DNA of 64,000 bases from Ianthella basta (Eukaryota; Porifera; Demospongiae; Verongiida; Ianthellidae). Positions 19,939 through 40,072 of the stretch are shown one piece after another (the first letter of the stretch is position 1; each line of letters begins with the position of its first letter). The notes beneath the pieces were generated by a model. The model searched no databases and was not told the origin of the DNA. It saw only the letters and a program-made list of their open reading frames with translations. Position numbers and translations under genes: made by a program. The stretch spans positions 2,438,813-2,502,812 of the forward strand of contig OZ025880.1 of assembly GCA_964019415.1 (NCBI GenBank), read 5' to 3'.

Positions 19939-22532
19939 ATGGCTACAGAGGCATGGAAGGCAAAGCGGTGCTCCATAACCTGTAAGTCACCAATTGTAAC
20001 CTGTACTGTTCCTATTATATTATATACAATACTATATTACGTACACTTGAAATGCAGCTTCGTGCTGTGAGCTGATGTCTTAAAGTGTGTTGTAGGCAAT
20101 ATCAGACAGCACAGTAGTGCTGTCTATGTAGGATGGTGGTGGTACTTTGCATGCTCTAATACAATAGAAAAGTAGCACTACACGTGAACATTATATTATA
20201 CAGTGGAACCTGTTTAAGAGATAGTCCCTGTGTTAGGCACCTCTCTAAAACAGCCAGGACCCAAATAGCACTAAAGCACTGCAATCTACTGTACCTCTCT
20301 AAAAAGGCCGGCTAGAATTGGCCCACAGGTGGCTGTCTTTGACAGGTTTCACTGTACCGTCTGAAAGTGTGCAGTAACTGATGTAAAGCCTGAAAGTGTG
20401 ATGTGAGCTGGTGTCTGACAGTGCACTGTATTACAATATGCACAGTACTATTCAAACTTTGTGTACATGCATGCATGCAGCTATTACTGATGAGGACGAA
20501 CATCTCCAGGAGAAGCTGCTACAGCTACAAGCATCCCATGGACAAATTGTTCCCACGCCAGTGGCAGCCACAGTAAGTTAACACACATCATAGACGGCAT
20601 GCATGCATCTAAAAAGTGACCATCAGATGCATACGTATGTGCATTACATATTTGCATTTTGGCATGAAGATAAAAGGAACGGGCACTCTTGACTCTAAAC
20701 TTGTTGCACTTCAATAGTTACTAACTAGATGAGAGTGCGTAGATCAAGGAATAACTATGTCACATCATGTTTCACTCACCTCTTTGATCATCTTGCACTG
20801 TTGCAAATGCACAGACACACAACATTGTACAAATGCCACACCATAATTGTGCCAATGTATCACCCCTCCACTTTAGTTTACAGCTCCATTGCCTGCTTGA
20901 TCCTACAGTCATAAAACTACAGTAGACTGACCTTGCACACTCTGGGGCTGCTTGTAATGGGATGAATCACCCTTCACTTGTCGGCTCTTCCTCAAAGGGT
21001 TTAACCTACCAGTAAACAGCAGTAAAGGGTACATGAGCTACACCTGCCCTGATTCCCTTCCTCCTCCATGTCTCCCTCCTCAGATGGTACCAATAACGTC
21101 ACCTGCTCCACATCAGGAATCAGCAGCTAGGGAGCAGAAGGAATGCATAAGATGGCCAGAGCATCTTGTGATTGTCTCTGTCATCGTCTCCCTGGTCTTC
21201 TTTTGGATGCTGCCCCTCAACCTCTTCTCCCTTGCCTGCAGCATTAAGGTAGGTATATGTGCACACTATACATCACAATTTTATACGGTCATACATTCAT
21301 TGGAAGTTACAATATCGGATCAATACTATAGCTGCGATCTGGATTCACCTAGAGGTTCAACAATATAGGCATTCGTGTTTTGCCCACTTTGGCCGTCATC
21401 AAATTGCAGCAGAGACCTAGCACATCCATTCGTCTATTGAGATCAGACATGTTGCTGTGTACTGTGATTTGTCCATGTCCTGTAACGACACAACATTGTA
21501 CTTGTGAAGACATGAGCATTCTGAATGACTGTTGTTGTCATGAGATTAATCTGTGAGTGGTGAATTCAGTTGCTGTGTTACTCAAACGAACCTGTGGGCA
21601 TCCCATTGTTACAAAATGATAAACAACAGTTTATCAGCTGACAAAGACCCACGTGGCCGAAACGTCATGAATCATTGAACTTCTGCTATGTGAATCCAGT
21701 TTGAAAGCTGTACCATTGATCCATTACAGCACATTGCAGCAACTGTCTATGTTATCATGTTACAATATACGTACAGTGGAGCGTACCTAAGACAGCCGCC
21801 TGTGGGCCAATTCTAACTGACCTTTATAGAGAGGTGGCTGCTCTACAGAGATAGATGGAAATGCTATAGTGCTATTTTGGGCCAGGCGCTGGCTAGCTGT
21901 TATAATAGAGTCGGCTGCCTAACACAGTGACATACCATCTTAGACAGGTTCCATCATTTATAGTGTTATATTATTTACATATAATAGCTCCACTGCTATC
22001 TACTGTACAATTAGCATTAATCACAAACTGCTAGGGAACTGTAAAGCAAATGAAGTACGTAGCTATATAGAAGAATTCAGGAATACGGCATTTTGTCAGC
22101 TGCTTATACGTACCAGCCCTCTAATAAGGCATACATGACCAAAACATGCACACTCTGATCATGTGCACTACATATCATTAATTTGCCATGTCTTAATACA
22201 TACTGCACTCTGAAGTTTCCTGTTTGCAACACATCACACACATTGATCATGATGAAGCACTGGTGCTGCATGGTTATTTTACTTGCTTGAGCTGCATGCA
22301 ACTGACGTCACTGTAATACACATTATTACGCATGTCTCTCTGTGCATACAAACGTACATACATGCAGGCCGTGAGAGCCAACAGACAAGGGAATCACAAG
22401 TTGACCGCCCGTTATGTCCTCATCAGTAAGGTGGTTCTGATCATCGCAGTTCTCTTGGTGGCTGTCATCTTGACAGCTTGCTTGCTGTTTTTCATTGGGA
22501 TCATTCCTTGGCTCACACAGAGAAGCAGCTAG
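19939..22532 (+). CDS. CD225/dispanin-family two-pass membrane protein
   Basis: Four exons, 19939-19981, 20481-20572, 21084-21248 and 22368-22532, with matching phases, giving 154 aa. The N-terminus is hydrophilic and partly acidic (DEDEHLQEK). The C-terminal half has a first hydrophobic segment (LVIVSVIVSLVFFWMLPLN), then LFSLACSIKAVRANRQGN as the cytosolic loop, and a second membrane segment (VVLIIAVLLVAVILTACLL). This hydrophobic, LxSxxxSxKV-like loop, hydrophobic layout is that of the CD225/dispanin superfamily, which includes IFITM and proline-rich transmembrane proteins. Dispanins sit in plasma or endosomal membranes. The specific role here cannot be inferred, and it should not be called an antiviral IFITM from this evidence. 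It is convergent with HOP2. Confidence 0.75.
20097..20190 (+). repeat. Hairpin-headed interspersed repeat, copy 5 (short)
   Basis: Head gacagcacagtagtgctgtc in intron 1 of the CD225-like gene. Similarity fades after about 90 bp. Confidence 0.7.
20199..20358. mobile_element. MITE with CAGTGGAACCTGTCTAAGA ends, copy 1
   Basis: Begins acagtggaacctgtttaaga and ends tgacaggtttcactgtac. The interior contains cacctctctaaaa and ggcccacaggtggctgtc. Same family as 21776-21953 and 36378-36860. Confidence 0.75.
21776..21953. mobile_element. MITE with CAGTGGAACCTGTCTAAGA ends, copy 2 (inverted)
   Basis: gtggagcgtacctaagacag at the left and cttagacaggttccatc at the right; gagaggtggctgctctacag inside. Lies in intron 3 of the CD225-like gene. 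Confidence 0.75.
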
Positions 22533-22939
22533 AGAATGCATGTGAAAGCTCTTCATGTAGAGAGAACAAACAAGAATAGAACATCGTCGCTTGTTATTAT
22601 TTATGTACATACATCCAACAATGTTTCATGTGTGGATACGTACATCCAGGTTATGCATTCTGTTGTGGTATAAAATGTATTTTGTTACTGTACATGTTTG
22701 TGTTCCAACAGTTACAACACCATAGCAACACAATATTCACTGCTTTAGTTTCATGCTTCATTTAACCTGCTTCAGTGGTCAAGCACTTTACCCTGCATGC
22801 ATGCATGTACAGAATAAGAATATGACCCGGCTGACACACGTACACACATACAAACCAACAATGTACCACAAGTGAGAGTTGTAGGAGCAGTTTAGAACAC
22901 AAGAGTGTATGTTGTTTGAGTACTAGTGACACCACTGGT
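22533..22939. other. Convergent intergenic region, no gene seen
   Basis: 407 bp between the stop codons of the CD225-like gene (+) and HOP2 (-). AT-rich, with no repeat or open frame of note. Confidence 0.6.
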
Positions 22940-25932
<2,993 letters not shown>

Positions 25933-26274
25933 TCTGCAATGGGTTGCAAACAGGCGCCATTTGATTTACCGCGGGCCACGCCCACAATGGCGCCTGCAAG
26001 ATAGCGCAACCTTTCGTCGACATCAGCTGACCTCACCGCAGGGAGGTGTGTGTAGGTGCCCTTTCGTTCCTGGCCTGACACGAAGGATAGTGTATTGCGT
26101 GAAGGAACGTCCTGTGGGAGCACTTGTAGGTAATCCTACGCGCTTGCCCAATAGGCGCCCACGTTGCCTTAGTCTTATGGCCACTTGCACAATCACCTTA
26201 CGTGCCTCCGTACGCATCATTTGTGTACATACCTGTTCCGTTCTGTAGCAGTTTGACGGTTGTTTGGAGGCGCC
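25933..26274. promoter_or_regulatory. Bidirectional promoter region of HOP2 and SLC25A1
   Basis: 342 bp between divergent ATGs, CpG-containing and richer in GC than its surroundings. It holds an inverted pair of GGCGCCATTT and AATGGCGCC near 25954-25993. No TATA box is evident. Confidence 0.5.
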
Positions 26275-29200
26275 ATGGAAGCGACGAGGGACTCTCAAAA
26301 GCACAATCTATCGTACCCTGGCTGCAGGCGCCTGGCTGCTGCTGCTGCTGCGCCCGCTAACCGAACGGGAAAGAAACATCCCGGGAAGGCTATTCTGGCA
26401 GGTACGTATGCAAATGACAGTTGTGGACGGCGTGTCCTTAGACGAAGGGATGTATTGGCAGTGGGTGGAGCAGACATTGTAATAGTCCTGCTGCATACCC
26501 CATTTGTCCTCTGAGTGGGCTTGCTCTCGTGGTGTGATATGGCCCACCCTCTGCCAAGGTTACAGACGGCAACAGTTGAAGTGCTATGTCGCTAGGTGGT
26601 GTCCTGTCAGCTCCCAACAGTGACCTGTGTACTGAGCTTATTTGTACTGGGCCACAAGTCACCAGGGCTCTCATAGACATGGTGGTTTATGCCCTATTGT
26701 GGTACATGGTGTGCGTATCTCATGAGGTGTGTGTGGTATTCTGTGATGTTAGGTATCAGACAGCTGGTAGTGCTGTCTATGTAGGGATGGCAGTGGTTGT
26801 TTGTATGCTGTAATACAAATGAAAAGTCACGCTACTCCTGAACAGGACCGAAAACCGGCAAACGAAGCTTATCGTGACGAAGCAGGGACTGAATAGTGCA
26901 CATAACTATCCTTACTTCCCAGCGAAGGTGCGCCTACACGTAGATAGATTTGTGCAATGTATAGAATACACAACGGGAGTCCGGGAATGTGGTGTGTGTT
27001 TTGGGGCACTAGCACCTGCTAGGAGTAGCTTCTCTCCGATTGTACTGTAAGTGCCAGGTGTTAGGGCACCCTCAATCCCTGGCTGCAACAGCTGGTGCAA
27101 ATGAAACCTAAGCTTTGGGGCGGCAGAAAGAGTGTCCCACTCGATCATGATCCCAACACTTGCTGCTCTCCTCTGTCATGCTAGGTGGTGACAAAGTGGT
27201 TTCATTCAAAACTGCCGCTGTGTCCAGAGTTTGAGTTTACCTGTAGTACCTAGCAAGTAAGAGTAGAGTGATGCTTATGCCGTCCAATACAGGCCCGTAG
27301 GCTGGGGAGGGGGGGGGGGGGGTTCAGGGGGTTTCGAAAGGTGGGGGGTTCCGTCTGACCAGGCTACGGGCCTGCAGTACCATTGTCCCTAGATACACAA
27401 CATATTTTCAGAATACATTTCACATCCTCCATAGAAAGTGCAGAACATACACCCAGTACCACATTGCCCTGTTGTTGCAGAAAATAGTTTGAGGGGTGCA
27501 CTGGACATTAGTCAGGCGAGAGAAGTGTCCGGCTTGTGTGTGGTTGGGTGTGGGAGAGGATGTCATCTTCCTGTATAAAGAGCAGTGAGTGTATTCAGGG
27601 CTGTCCTTGTGACACAGTGTGTGATGCATTCCAATACCATATGAAGGGAGAACCTTGTGACACAGTGTGTAATGCATTCCAATGCCATATGAAGGGAGAA
27701 CCTTGTGACACGGTGTGTGATGCATTCTGATATTATATACAGGGAGAGCCATGTGACTGTGTAATGCATTTCAATGCTCTGTATGTCATTGTCCATATCA
27801 CCTAACTGGTCGGGTGGTACCTTTCAATAGAGTACTATTCACTAAGTTACCGTGTCTATAGCCTCAGGGTGGTTTCTTAAGAGAGTAAGAAGGCGTCTGA
27901 ACCCTTGAAAAGCAGCCTTAAGAGAATACACAACACTTGGAGGTATGAAGTTAGGGCTTCTCAGCTGGCTCAGGCATCAGAAAGGGTTGGTTCTCTAATA
28001 CCAGCTTCACAACAGGGTTGAAAACCTTGCCGACGTTTCGACCAGATGCTCTGGTCTTCTTCAGGGCGAAGATTTACCATTCCATTAACATTCCAGACCC
28101 TAAGTGTGTGCCTTCGCCCTGAAGAAGACCAGAGCATCTGGTCGAAACGTCGCCAAGGTTTTCAACCCTGTTGTGAAGCTGGTATTAGAGAACCAACCCT
28201 TTCTGCCTTGAGGTATTCAGAGTATTGCATTTGACTGTGGAACGCCGTGGGTGACTGCATAGATGTGCTGTTTGGAGCTTGTTGGTCCCAACCTTTTTGG
28301 TTTTGAGACCTTGCAAAGTTGCCTTCACTGTGTGAATGCCACACGGATCTAGTCCCGTGCCCAGATCCGTTCTCACTGGGAGTGAGAATTGTCTTGTTTT
28401 GCTTCTGCATCCACTTCTGTATCACTGAAGGACAAATCGTTTGGCAATGAGATTGCAGAATTGTATAGAACACATAAGTAGATTATTCTCAGCATACTGT
28501 AGACGCACAATGGAACAGGACTGGCAGAGTGGACCAGTAGTGTGTAAGAATTCCTTACCTCACATGATCATGCACAACTTCCATTCCAAGCAAAGGTGTT
28601 AATGAAGGGTGAACCCTAGCGGCTTGCCCTATATCACCTGCCTCTTTCACCAGCTCTTTGTGTCTCTATAGTCTCAGCATGCCATAATGTCCCCACATCC
28701 CTTCCACCAATTGCTACTGCCCACAATAGGTTCATTCTTGAGTCAGGTGGCAACACGTAGGTGCCTTTCTCTCAATGCAACTTGCCACTCCTATGGTACA
28801 ACATGAGGTGTGTTGGCATTTTTCTTGTTGCTGTTTGGTATTTCTGTGATTGGTGAGGAAGGGGTTGACAGTGTGTTACTAGACCCTACAGCTGTATATG
28901 GAGAATCACTGTAGAAGGGTCTGTAGTTCAAATGGGTTGTTTTGTATGTGCATGGCCTAACACAGTCAGTTTAGGGCAGTGTGTTGCTACTGTTGTGTCA
29001 TCTGTCACTGTAGTAGGTGCAAGTCACTTTATATATTGTTTGTCACTGGCGTACAGCATATGTCATTTGTCACTGGAGTGTCATTTGTCACTGCTGTGTC
29101 ATCTGTCACTGGTGGGCATCATTTGTCACTGGCATATGTGTCATTTGTCACTGGAGTGTCATTTGTCACTGCTGTGTCATCTTTCACTGGTGGGCATCAT

Positions 29201-30525
29201 GTGTCACTGGTTTGTGTCATTTCTGGCAGGTGGCATTGCTGGTGGTCTGGAGATTATGATGACCTTCCCAACCGAGTACGTCAAGACACAGCTGCAGTTA
29301 GATGAGCGGTCAGCCACTCCAAAGTACAAGGGACCCATTGACTGTGTCAAGGTGACAGTCAGAGAACACAAGATATGGGGGCTGTACAGGGGCCTCAGCT
29401 CACTCCTGTATGGCTCCATTCCCAAAGCCTCTGTCAGGTGGGGTGACCACTTGCATGCCACCGGTCTGTACTCCTACTATTGATGCACTGGGAACGTGAA
29501 CATTTACTTAATGCAGTCATACATCAAATGGTCATGCCCAGCGGAACCGCTTAAGCTGCCCAGGCCATGGCCTGACCAGATTTTCAGGTCTTCCCATGCT
29601 TCCCTATAGCTAAGGTACTTCCTGGCCTGTGCAAGTGGCTTACTAGGTAATATTGTTTTGACATGGCCTGACCACCTTTAAAGTGCTTCCTCCGGGCCTG
29701 ATGGCGTCTTTTCTTCCTATATCTATGGTATTCTAGTGGGAATGCGCTACCATGCAAACCCTTTGTTGCTTCTGTGGGGACGTAGTCCATGCAGTACAGT
29801 GTGCACTTAAGAAGCAGACATTGCCACATTGCTGTACACCTGTAGGTCACTCCACTGCGCATATGCAGCAAGCTAGTATATAGTGGCCATATTACCTGTT
29901 GCAGTTATGGCATGGTGTGTGTAGGTGCAAGAGATGTAACCGTTTGTAGTAGACATTGGATACCTCCTGTGTATGTACATGCCTGACGAAGCATATGACG
30001 GGCAAAACTTTGCATTGAATTAAGAAGTCACTTTGTTGGCTTTCTTGATCAATGTCCAAAGGATCAGTCTGCTGTCAAACACAACATGTCTAATTATTTT
30101 CATGACACATAGCTACTGTAACATCATGCATTGTCCTTTGTTTGATAGAATTTACTAAGTCAACATTTAACGTGTGCAAATGCACTGTTGTATGTTTAAG
30201 TTAGGGCGATTGTATATGTCTTATTGAAGTGCTGTATTGAGATACAGCTATGATATCCACATTAAGAGCTACATACAGTGTCTTTTTGTCTGTTGTTGCA
30301 GATTTGCAATGTTTGAGTTTCTGAAGAATAAGGCGGCAGATTCCAAGGGCAACCTCAGCAATGGGAAAACCCTGTTATGTGGTTTGGGTGCAGGTGTGAG
30401 TGAGGCCATTATCATTGTCTGCCCGATGGAGACCGTCAAAGTGAAGTTCATCCACGACCAGACCCAGCCCAACCCAAAGTACAGAGGGTTCTTCCATGGA
30501 GTAAGGGAGATTGTGCGGCAAGAAG

Positions 30526-30613
<88 letters not shown>

Positions 30614-32273
30614 GTGTTTGTGCGTGTGTGTGTTTGTGTGTGAGTGCGTGTGTCTGGGTGTGTGTGTTGTGTGTGTGCATACGCGCGTACATGCATGTGG
30701 GATGCATCCTATGTGCAACCAACAGGCCTTCATTGCTGTTGATTTTGACCTGCATACATTGGCTGGTTTCTCACACAAGATTCACTAAGACCATAGCAAA
30801 GCAAACAGTAAACAGAATGCAATACCTCTTTACGATTTCTTGTGTGTCACTACTATTGTTAGTGCTTTGCTACACAAAGATTTCTAACAGCTGTGGAATG
30901 GGCTAATTACAGCTACTGTAATACCCGCATGATAAAGTTAGAAAATGTCGTTTATCGTATTTCCATTTTCATCTTGAGCCGTTAAAGTGTCTTCTCAGTG
31001 AAGACTGCTAATCCGAATTGTCAGTGAACTGCCACCAGATGTGTCGTATGACTATCTTTCACATATGACTATCTTTGGCTGTCCCAGTTTGCATCACCTG
31101 TGTTGCTCCTACACAAAATCATAGTGATGCTTTACAACCCAGGAATCCAAAGTCGTACACACAGCACATGTGTAGCCATGGCAACACAGACTTTTCACAC
31201 CTTGGGTGTTTTTACCACACATGGTACTCATGTAAACAAGTGGACATGTCCCACTTGCAATGTGTGTGTGTGTATTTGTGCACGTGTCTGTGTGCACGTA
31301 TGTGGAGTGTGTTTGCAAGTGTGCATGTGTGTGTATGAGTGTGTATGAGTGCTTGTATATTTAAGCCATCGGGCTAACCACCACCATCCCCACATGCACA
31401 GCACTGACGTGCACTGCCTGGTCCACATTTCCTCCTCACATCCTTTCCCTGTGTCTATCCTTACCACAGGTATACGAGGTACCTACCAAGGCTTGGTGCC
31501 TACCATACTGAAGCAGGGGTCCAACCAGGCTATTCGCTTCTTTGTTTATGGCACTCTGAGGAAGCATTTCCAGAAGGGCGACAATGCAAAGGACGTTGGA
31601 GCAGTGAAGACCTTCATTAGTGGCGGGCTGGCCGGGGCTGCCAGTGTCTTTGGGAACACTCCCATTGATGTGGTGAAGACAAGGCTACAGGTAACAATGT
31701 AGGGGTTAGGTGTTTGTAACACTACATACCGTATGTATGTTTAGTCAGTGAAGGCATGGGCAAGCATGTATAAAACTGCCCTCTTTGTGTGCTATGCAAT
31801 ACGTATTTTGTACAGTGTGTTTATGTACCACTATTGCTGGTGTGTGCTTGGATCTGTATAGAGTGGTGCGTGTATGTTGAGTGGTGCGTGTATGTTGAGT
31901 GGTACGTGTATGTTGAGTGGTGCGTGTATGTTGAGTGGTGCGTGTATGTTGAGTGGTACGTGTATGTTGAGTGGTGCGTGTATGTTGAGTGGTGCGTGTA
32001 TGTTGAGTGGTGCGTGTATGTTGAGTGGTGCGTGTATGTTGAGTGGTGCGTGTATGTTGAGTGGTACGTGTATGTTGAGTGGTGCGTGTATGTTGAGTGG
32101 TGCGTGTATGTTGAGTGGTGCGTGTATGTTGAGTGATACGTGTATGTTGAGTGGTACGTGTATAGTATGTCTACAGATCAGAGCTCTAGTGCTGATGTCA
32201 TGGGCTTTTTAGGGGCTGCCGCAGGCAGCCCCTATATTGTTTTCAAATTGACGTTTTCATATGGCTTCATGTT

Positions 32274-32311
<38 letters not shown>

Positions 32312-33017
32312 CGCCAACCTACGGTTGTACGTCAATGCTTACATTTATATTGAATGTATTGGGCGAAGTATTGGGTATAGGGAATTTATATTGTCGGCCA
32401 TTTTATTCGGCCGGAAGTGGACCGTGTGCGAGGCCAAGGGACTTTGAAAACCGGCTTCCAAACGACGTTTTAGCGAACTTTGGACGTTCTCTTCCGCCTC
32501 CGATCCTGGAACAGACTCCTACAGCACTTCTGGTCGACGGGCAAAGACACAGCTTCGAGACAGCGCCCAACAGGTCATCGACTTTGCCCCGCGCCTTCTT
32601 CGACAATGGCCGCGCCGCCTCGGAGGACTTCACTCCGCCGCCTGGAACACATGACAGGATTAACGTAGAAACTGGTGAACGCCATGATATGTACACGCTA
32701 ACGTTCTTCAACCGTTTGTAGCGTTGAAAAGCTTAACTAGCACGGTTGCCCTTCTAAATGCTCTTCAGAACCTGGCCCACGCTTACTGCGCTGTAGCTAA
32801 CGTACGTAGCTTTTGCCACCACAGACCACTAGCTACTCTGGCGACTGTGGGTTCCTTGGTACATTATGTTTCTGTAATTACTCACTGTAAATGCACGTGC
32901 TATAAGCAGTCATGTGTCTGTCTGCTGGACATTTCTCTGTGCATGTGTTGTGGGTTTGTGTGTGTGTGTGTTGTGTGTGTGTTGTGTGTGTGTGTGTGTG
33001 GTGTGTGTGTGTATGTG

Positions 33018-33095
<78 letters not shown>

Positions 33096-33228
33096 CGGTG
33101 TGTGTGTGCATGTGGTGTGTGTGTGTGTGTGTATGTGGTGTGTGTGGTGTGTGTGTGCATGTGGTGTGTGTGTGGTGTGTGTGTGCATGTGGTGTGTGTG
33201 GTGTGTGTCTCATGTGTCTGGTGATAGT

Positions 33229-33264
<36 letters not shown>

Positions 33265-33334
33265 GTGTGTGGTGTGTGTGTGTATGTGGTGTGTGTGTGT
33301 GTGTGTGTGTGTATGTGGTGTGTGTGTGTATGTG

Positions 33335-33365
<31 letters not shown>

Positions 33366-33432
33366 GTGTGTGTATGTGGTGTGTGTGGTGTGTGTGTGCA
33401 TGTGGTGTGTGTGTGGAGTGTGTGTGGTGTGT

Positions 33433-33496
<64 letters not shown>

Positions 33497-33912
33497 AAGT
33501 TACTGAGGTATTATGACGCAATGTCATGTTTACCTATTGTGAGTGACAGAGCAGCGACCGAAGGGAGCAAGTATTTTGAGTTGGGGCGGCAGCCCCACGA
33601 GTTTTTAACTCGAAATACTTGTTGTTTTGCTTTTGAAGGGTTTGGATGCACACAAGTACAAGGGGACTTGGGACTGTATTACAAAGATCTGGAAATATGA
33701 AGGAGCACGAGCGTGAGTTTTGTGTTCTGTGGTGGCAGGGGTGAATGCAGTTATTTAGCCTGTGTATACCATTAATAGTGTGTGCAGTGAAGTTAACACA
33801 TTAGCGTGGGCATTATCAGTGAATAGGACAGATGTCATTAGTTGTGTCAACCTTTAAATAGTTCTCAAAGAAAAGAAACTTGTACATCACTTCTTACTCT
33901 TTGCACACACAC

Positions 33913-33953
<41 letters not shown>

Positions 33954-34178
33954 ACACACACACACACCACACACACACCACACCACACACACACTTGTGC
34001 TAAGATACATTCTGGATCATTCTGTGTGCATTCTGCTCTGTTCTCCCTCACCAACAGGTTCTACAAAGGAACAACGCCTCGATTAGGACGTGTCTGTTTT
34101 GATGTGGCTATAGTATTCACTCTCTACGAGCAAGTAATGAAGGCTCTGGACTACGTCTGGCCTACCCCTAACCTGTAA
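26275..34178 (+). CDS. SLC25A1: Mitochondrial citrate (tricarboxylate) carrier SLC25A1
   Basis: Six exons, 26275-26401, 29230-29437, 30302-30525, 31470-31690, 33639-33712 and 34058-34178, in consistent phase, giving 324 aa (human 311). It exchanges mitochondrial citrate for cytosolic malate across the inner membrane, supplying acetyl units for lipid synthesis. The three carrier repeats each show the signature: [31 protein letters not shown] and [11 protein letters not shown]. Other conserved blocks are [63 protein letters not shown] and [13 protein letters not shown]. The N-terminus has the short Ala-rich leader typical of this carrier. Introns are heavily repeat-laden, and a (TG)n tract begins at the third donor. 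A fragment of the last exon recurs at 34529-34570. Confidence 0.95.
26754..26940 (+). repeat. Hairpin-headed interspersed repeat, copy 6
   Basis: gacagctggtagtgctgtct followed by the shared block (gctgtaatacaaatgaaaag, then ttacttcccagcgaaggtgc). In intron 1 of SLC25A1. Confidence 0.75.
27600..27775. repeat. Tandem repeat, about 46-bp unit, four copies
   Basis: Units of the form cttgtgacacagtgtgtgat + gcattccaat + accatatgaagggagaac. The last unit is more diverged. In SLC25A1 intron 1. Confidence 0.85.
27981..28206. mobile_element. Inverted-repeat element with hammerhead-like cores
   Basis: Arms of about 90 bp (27981-28071 and 28111-28206) are near-perfect reverse complements, with a spacer of about 40 bp. 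Each arm holds CTGAAGA, a 6-bp stem hairpin (GACCAG/CTGGTC) and GAAACGTCG, on the plus strand at 28119-28150 and on the minus strand in the left arm. This is the conserved-core arrangement of a hammerhead ribozyme, which is known from Penelope-like retroelements. Activity is not shown. Confidence 0.65.
29035..29225. repeat. Tandem repeat of gtcatttgtcactgg type
   Basis: Around ten diverged units of 15-30 bp ending immediately before the acceptor of SLC25A1 exon 2 (29230). Confidence 0.8.
30526..30680. repeat. (TG)n microsatellite starting at a splice donor
   Basis: gtatgtgtgtgtg runs from the donor of SLC25A1 exon 3, so the 5' splice site is part of the repeat. Confidence 0.95.
31858..32167. 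repeat. 18-bp minisatellite, about 17 units
   Basis: Unit gagtggtgcgtgtatgtt, with a gtacgtg variant in some copies. Open in all frames because 18 is a multiple of three. SLC25A1 intron 4. Confidence 0.95.
32208..32725. other. CpG-containing segment in an intron, with hairpin and (AT)n
   Basis: Starts with the hairpin ggggctgccgcaggcagccc, then (AT)n at 32280-32308. A 320-bp GC-rich stretch follows that is open on both strands (for example [17 protein letters not shown] on plus). No homology recognised. It could be an old insertion. Confidence 0.4.
32955..33495. repeat. Complex (TG)n / TGTATG / TGTGG repeat
   Basis: About 540 bp of interrupted TG repeats in SLC25A1 intron 4. Confidence 0.95.
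33560..33622. repeat. Hairpin repeat just before an acceptor
   Basis: caagtattttgagtt pairs imperfectly with aactcgaaatacttg around a ggggcggcagcccc core, 17 bp before SLC25A1 exon 5. Confidence 0.7.
33903..33995. repeat. (CA)n microsatellite
   Basis: Interrupted CA repeat in SLC25A1 intron 5. Confidence 0.95.
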
Positions 34179-35155
34179 CAAATGTACCCCGTTATTGCCC
34201 TGTATAATCCACCAATGCATGCGCAGAAAGTTACAAGTATTGGTTGTGCAATCAAGAGCACCACTCTGTACTTACATACATCTATTTATACTAGTATCAC
34301 TGGTTGTATTAGTCAACTGCCGGGACTTTTTCTTAGAATTTTTAGAATTCTTCAAAATGTATGCATGAATTAATGACAAATATGGGATCTGTCCAAATAT
34401 TTACAGTAAGACTGCTAGCAAATTATGATTACTGTCAAGTGTACTTGTGTGCGTGTCAATAGGATTGTTACTGCACATGGGTAGGATATGGTCTTGTCCC
34501 TAGACCCTACCATTGGGGAGAGGTCCTCCTATAGTATTCACTCTCTACGAGCAAGTAATGAAGGTTCTGGTCTCCCTCCTTCCCTCACTGCACTTGCAAG
34601 GGAAGGGAGGGGGTGGGAATGAGACTAGGTAGAATATAGGCTGTATTTTAAGAATTGACATTTCACACAAGCATAAAGCTTTTTTATACCAATGCCAGTA
34701 CAGCCATATGTTGGTACTGGAATGTCCCTAATTAAATGAACTGATGATGATACGTAAGTCAATTGCAACGCATTCACTGGTGTGCACTGCACACAGATGT
34801 ACTGTGTTTGCTTAGTGCATGGTTGTTGTAAATGGTGCATGAGCTATAGACCATATACCATGCAGTGAAATTAGACCTAGCTCATGCATTTGACGTTGGC
34901 ACTGAGTGAAGTGACCTAGATGGACTGTTACCACAATATGCAAATTGAAGCCAAGGCTCAGCTAGGCTGGTGTGCATGAGCCGTACACATCAACTGCATG
35001 ACGTTCAATAATCAAGCATGATTCTTGCCACTGCATGGAATGACTAGTCACAATGTTTTATACACAGTGTCTGCAAAGTACAGAACAAATTTGCTATGTG
35101 CACATAGTATATATTACAATGTTCCGTTTCGAAGACATCACTTGCTGTCAACGTA
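34179..35155. other. Convergent intergenic region
   Basis: Lies between SLC25A1 (+) and the P450 gene (-). Apart from the exon-fragment copy, no gene or RNA was seen. Confidence 0.6.
34529..34570 (+). pseudogene. Duplicated fragment of the last SLC25A1 exon
   Basis: 42 bases starting ctatagtattcactctctac match 34108-34149, inside the last exon, with a single C-to-T difference near the end (aaggttctgg versus aaggctctgg). Flanks do not match. Confidence 0.85.

Positions 35156-40072
<4,917 letters not shown>

Noticed and set aside
19939-22532. Calling the dispanin-like protein an antiviral IFITM
   Set aside because: Only the membrane-loop-membrane layout is shared; no specific IFITM features can be claimed.
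31789-32212. EWCVYV repeat proteins
   Set aside because: 18-bp minisatellite within an SLC25A1 intron.
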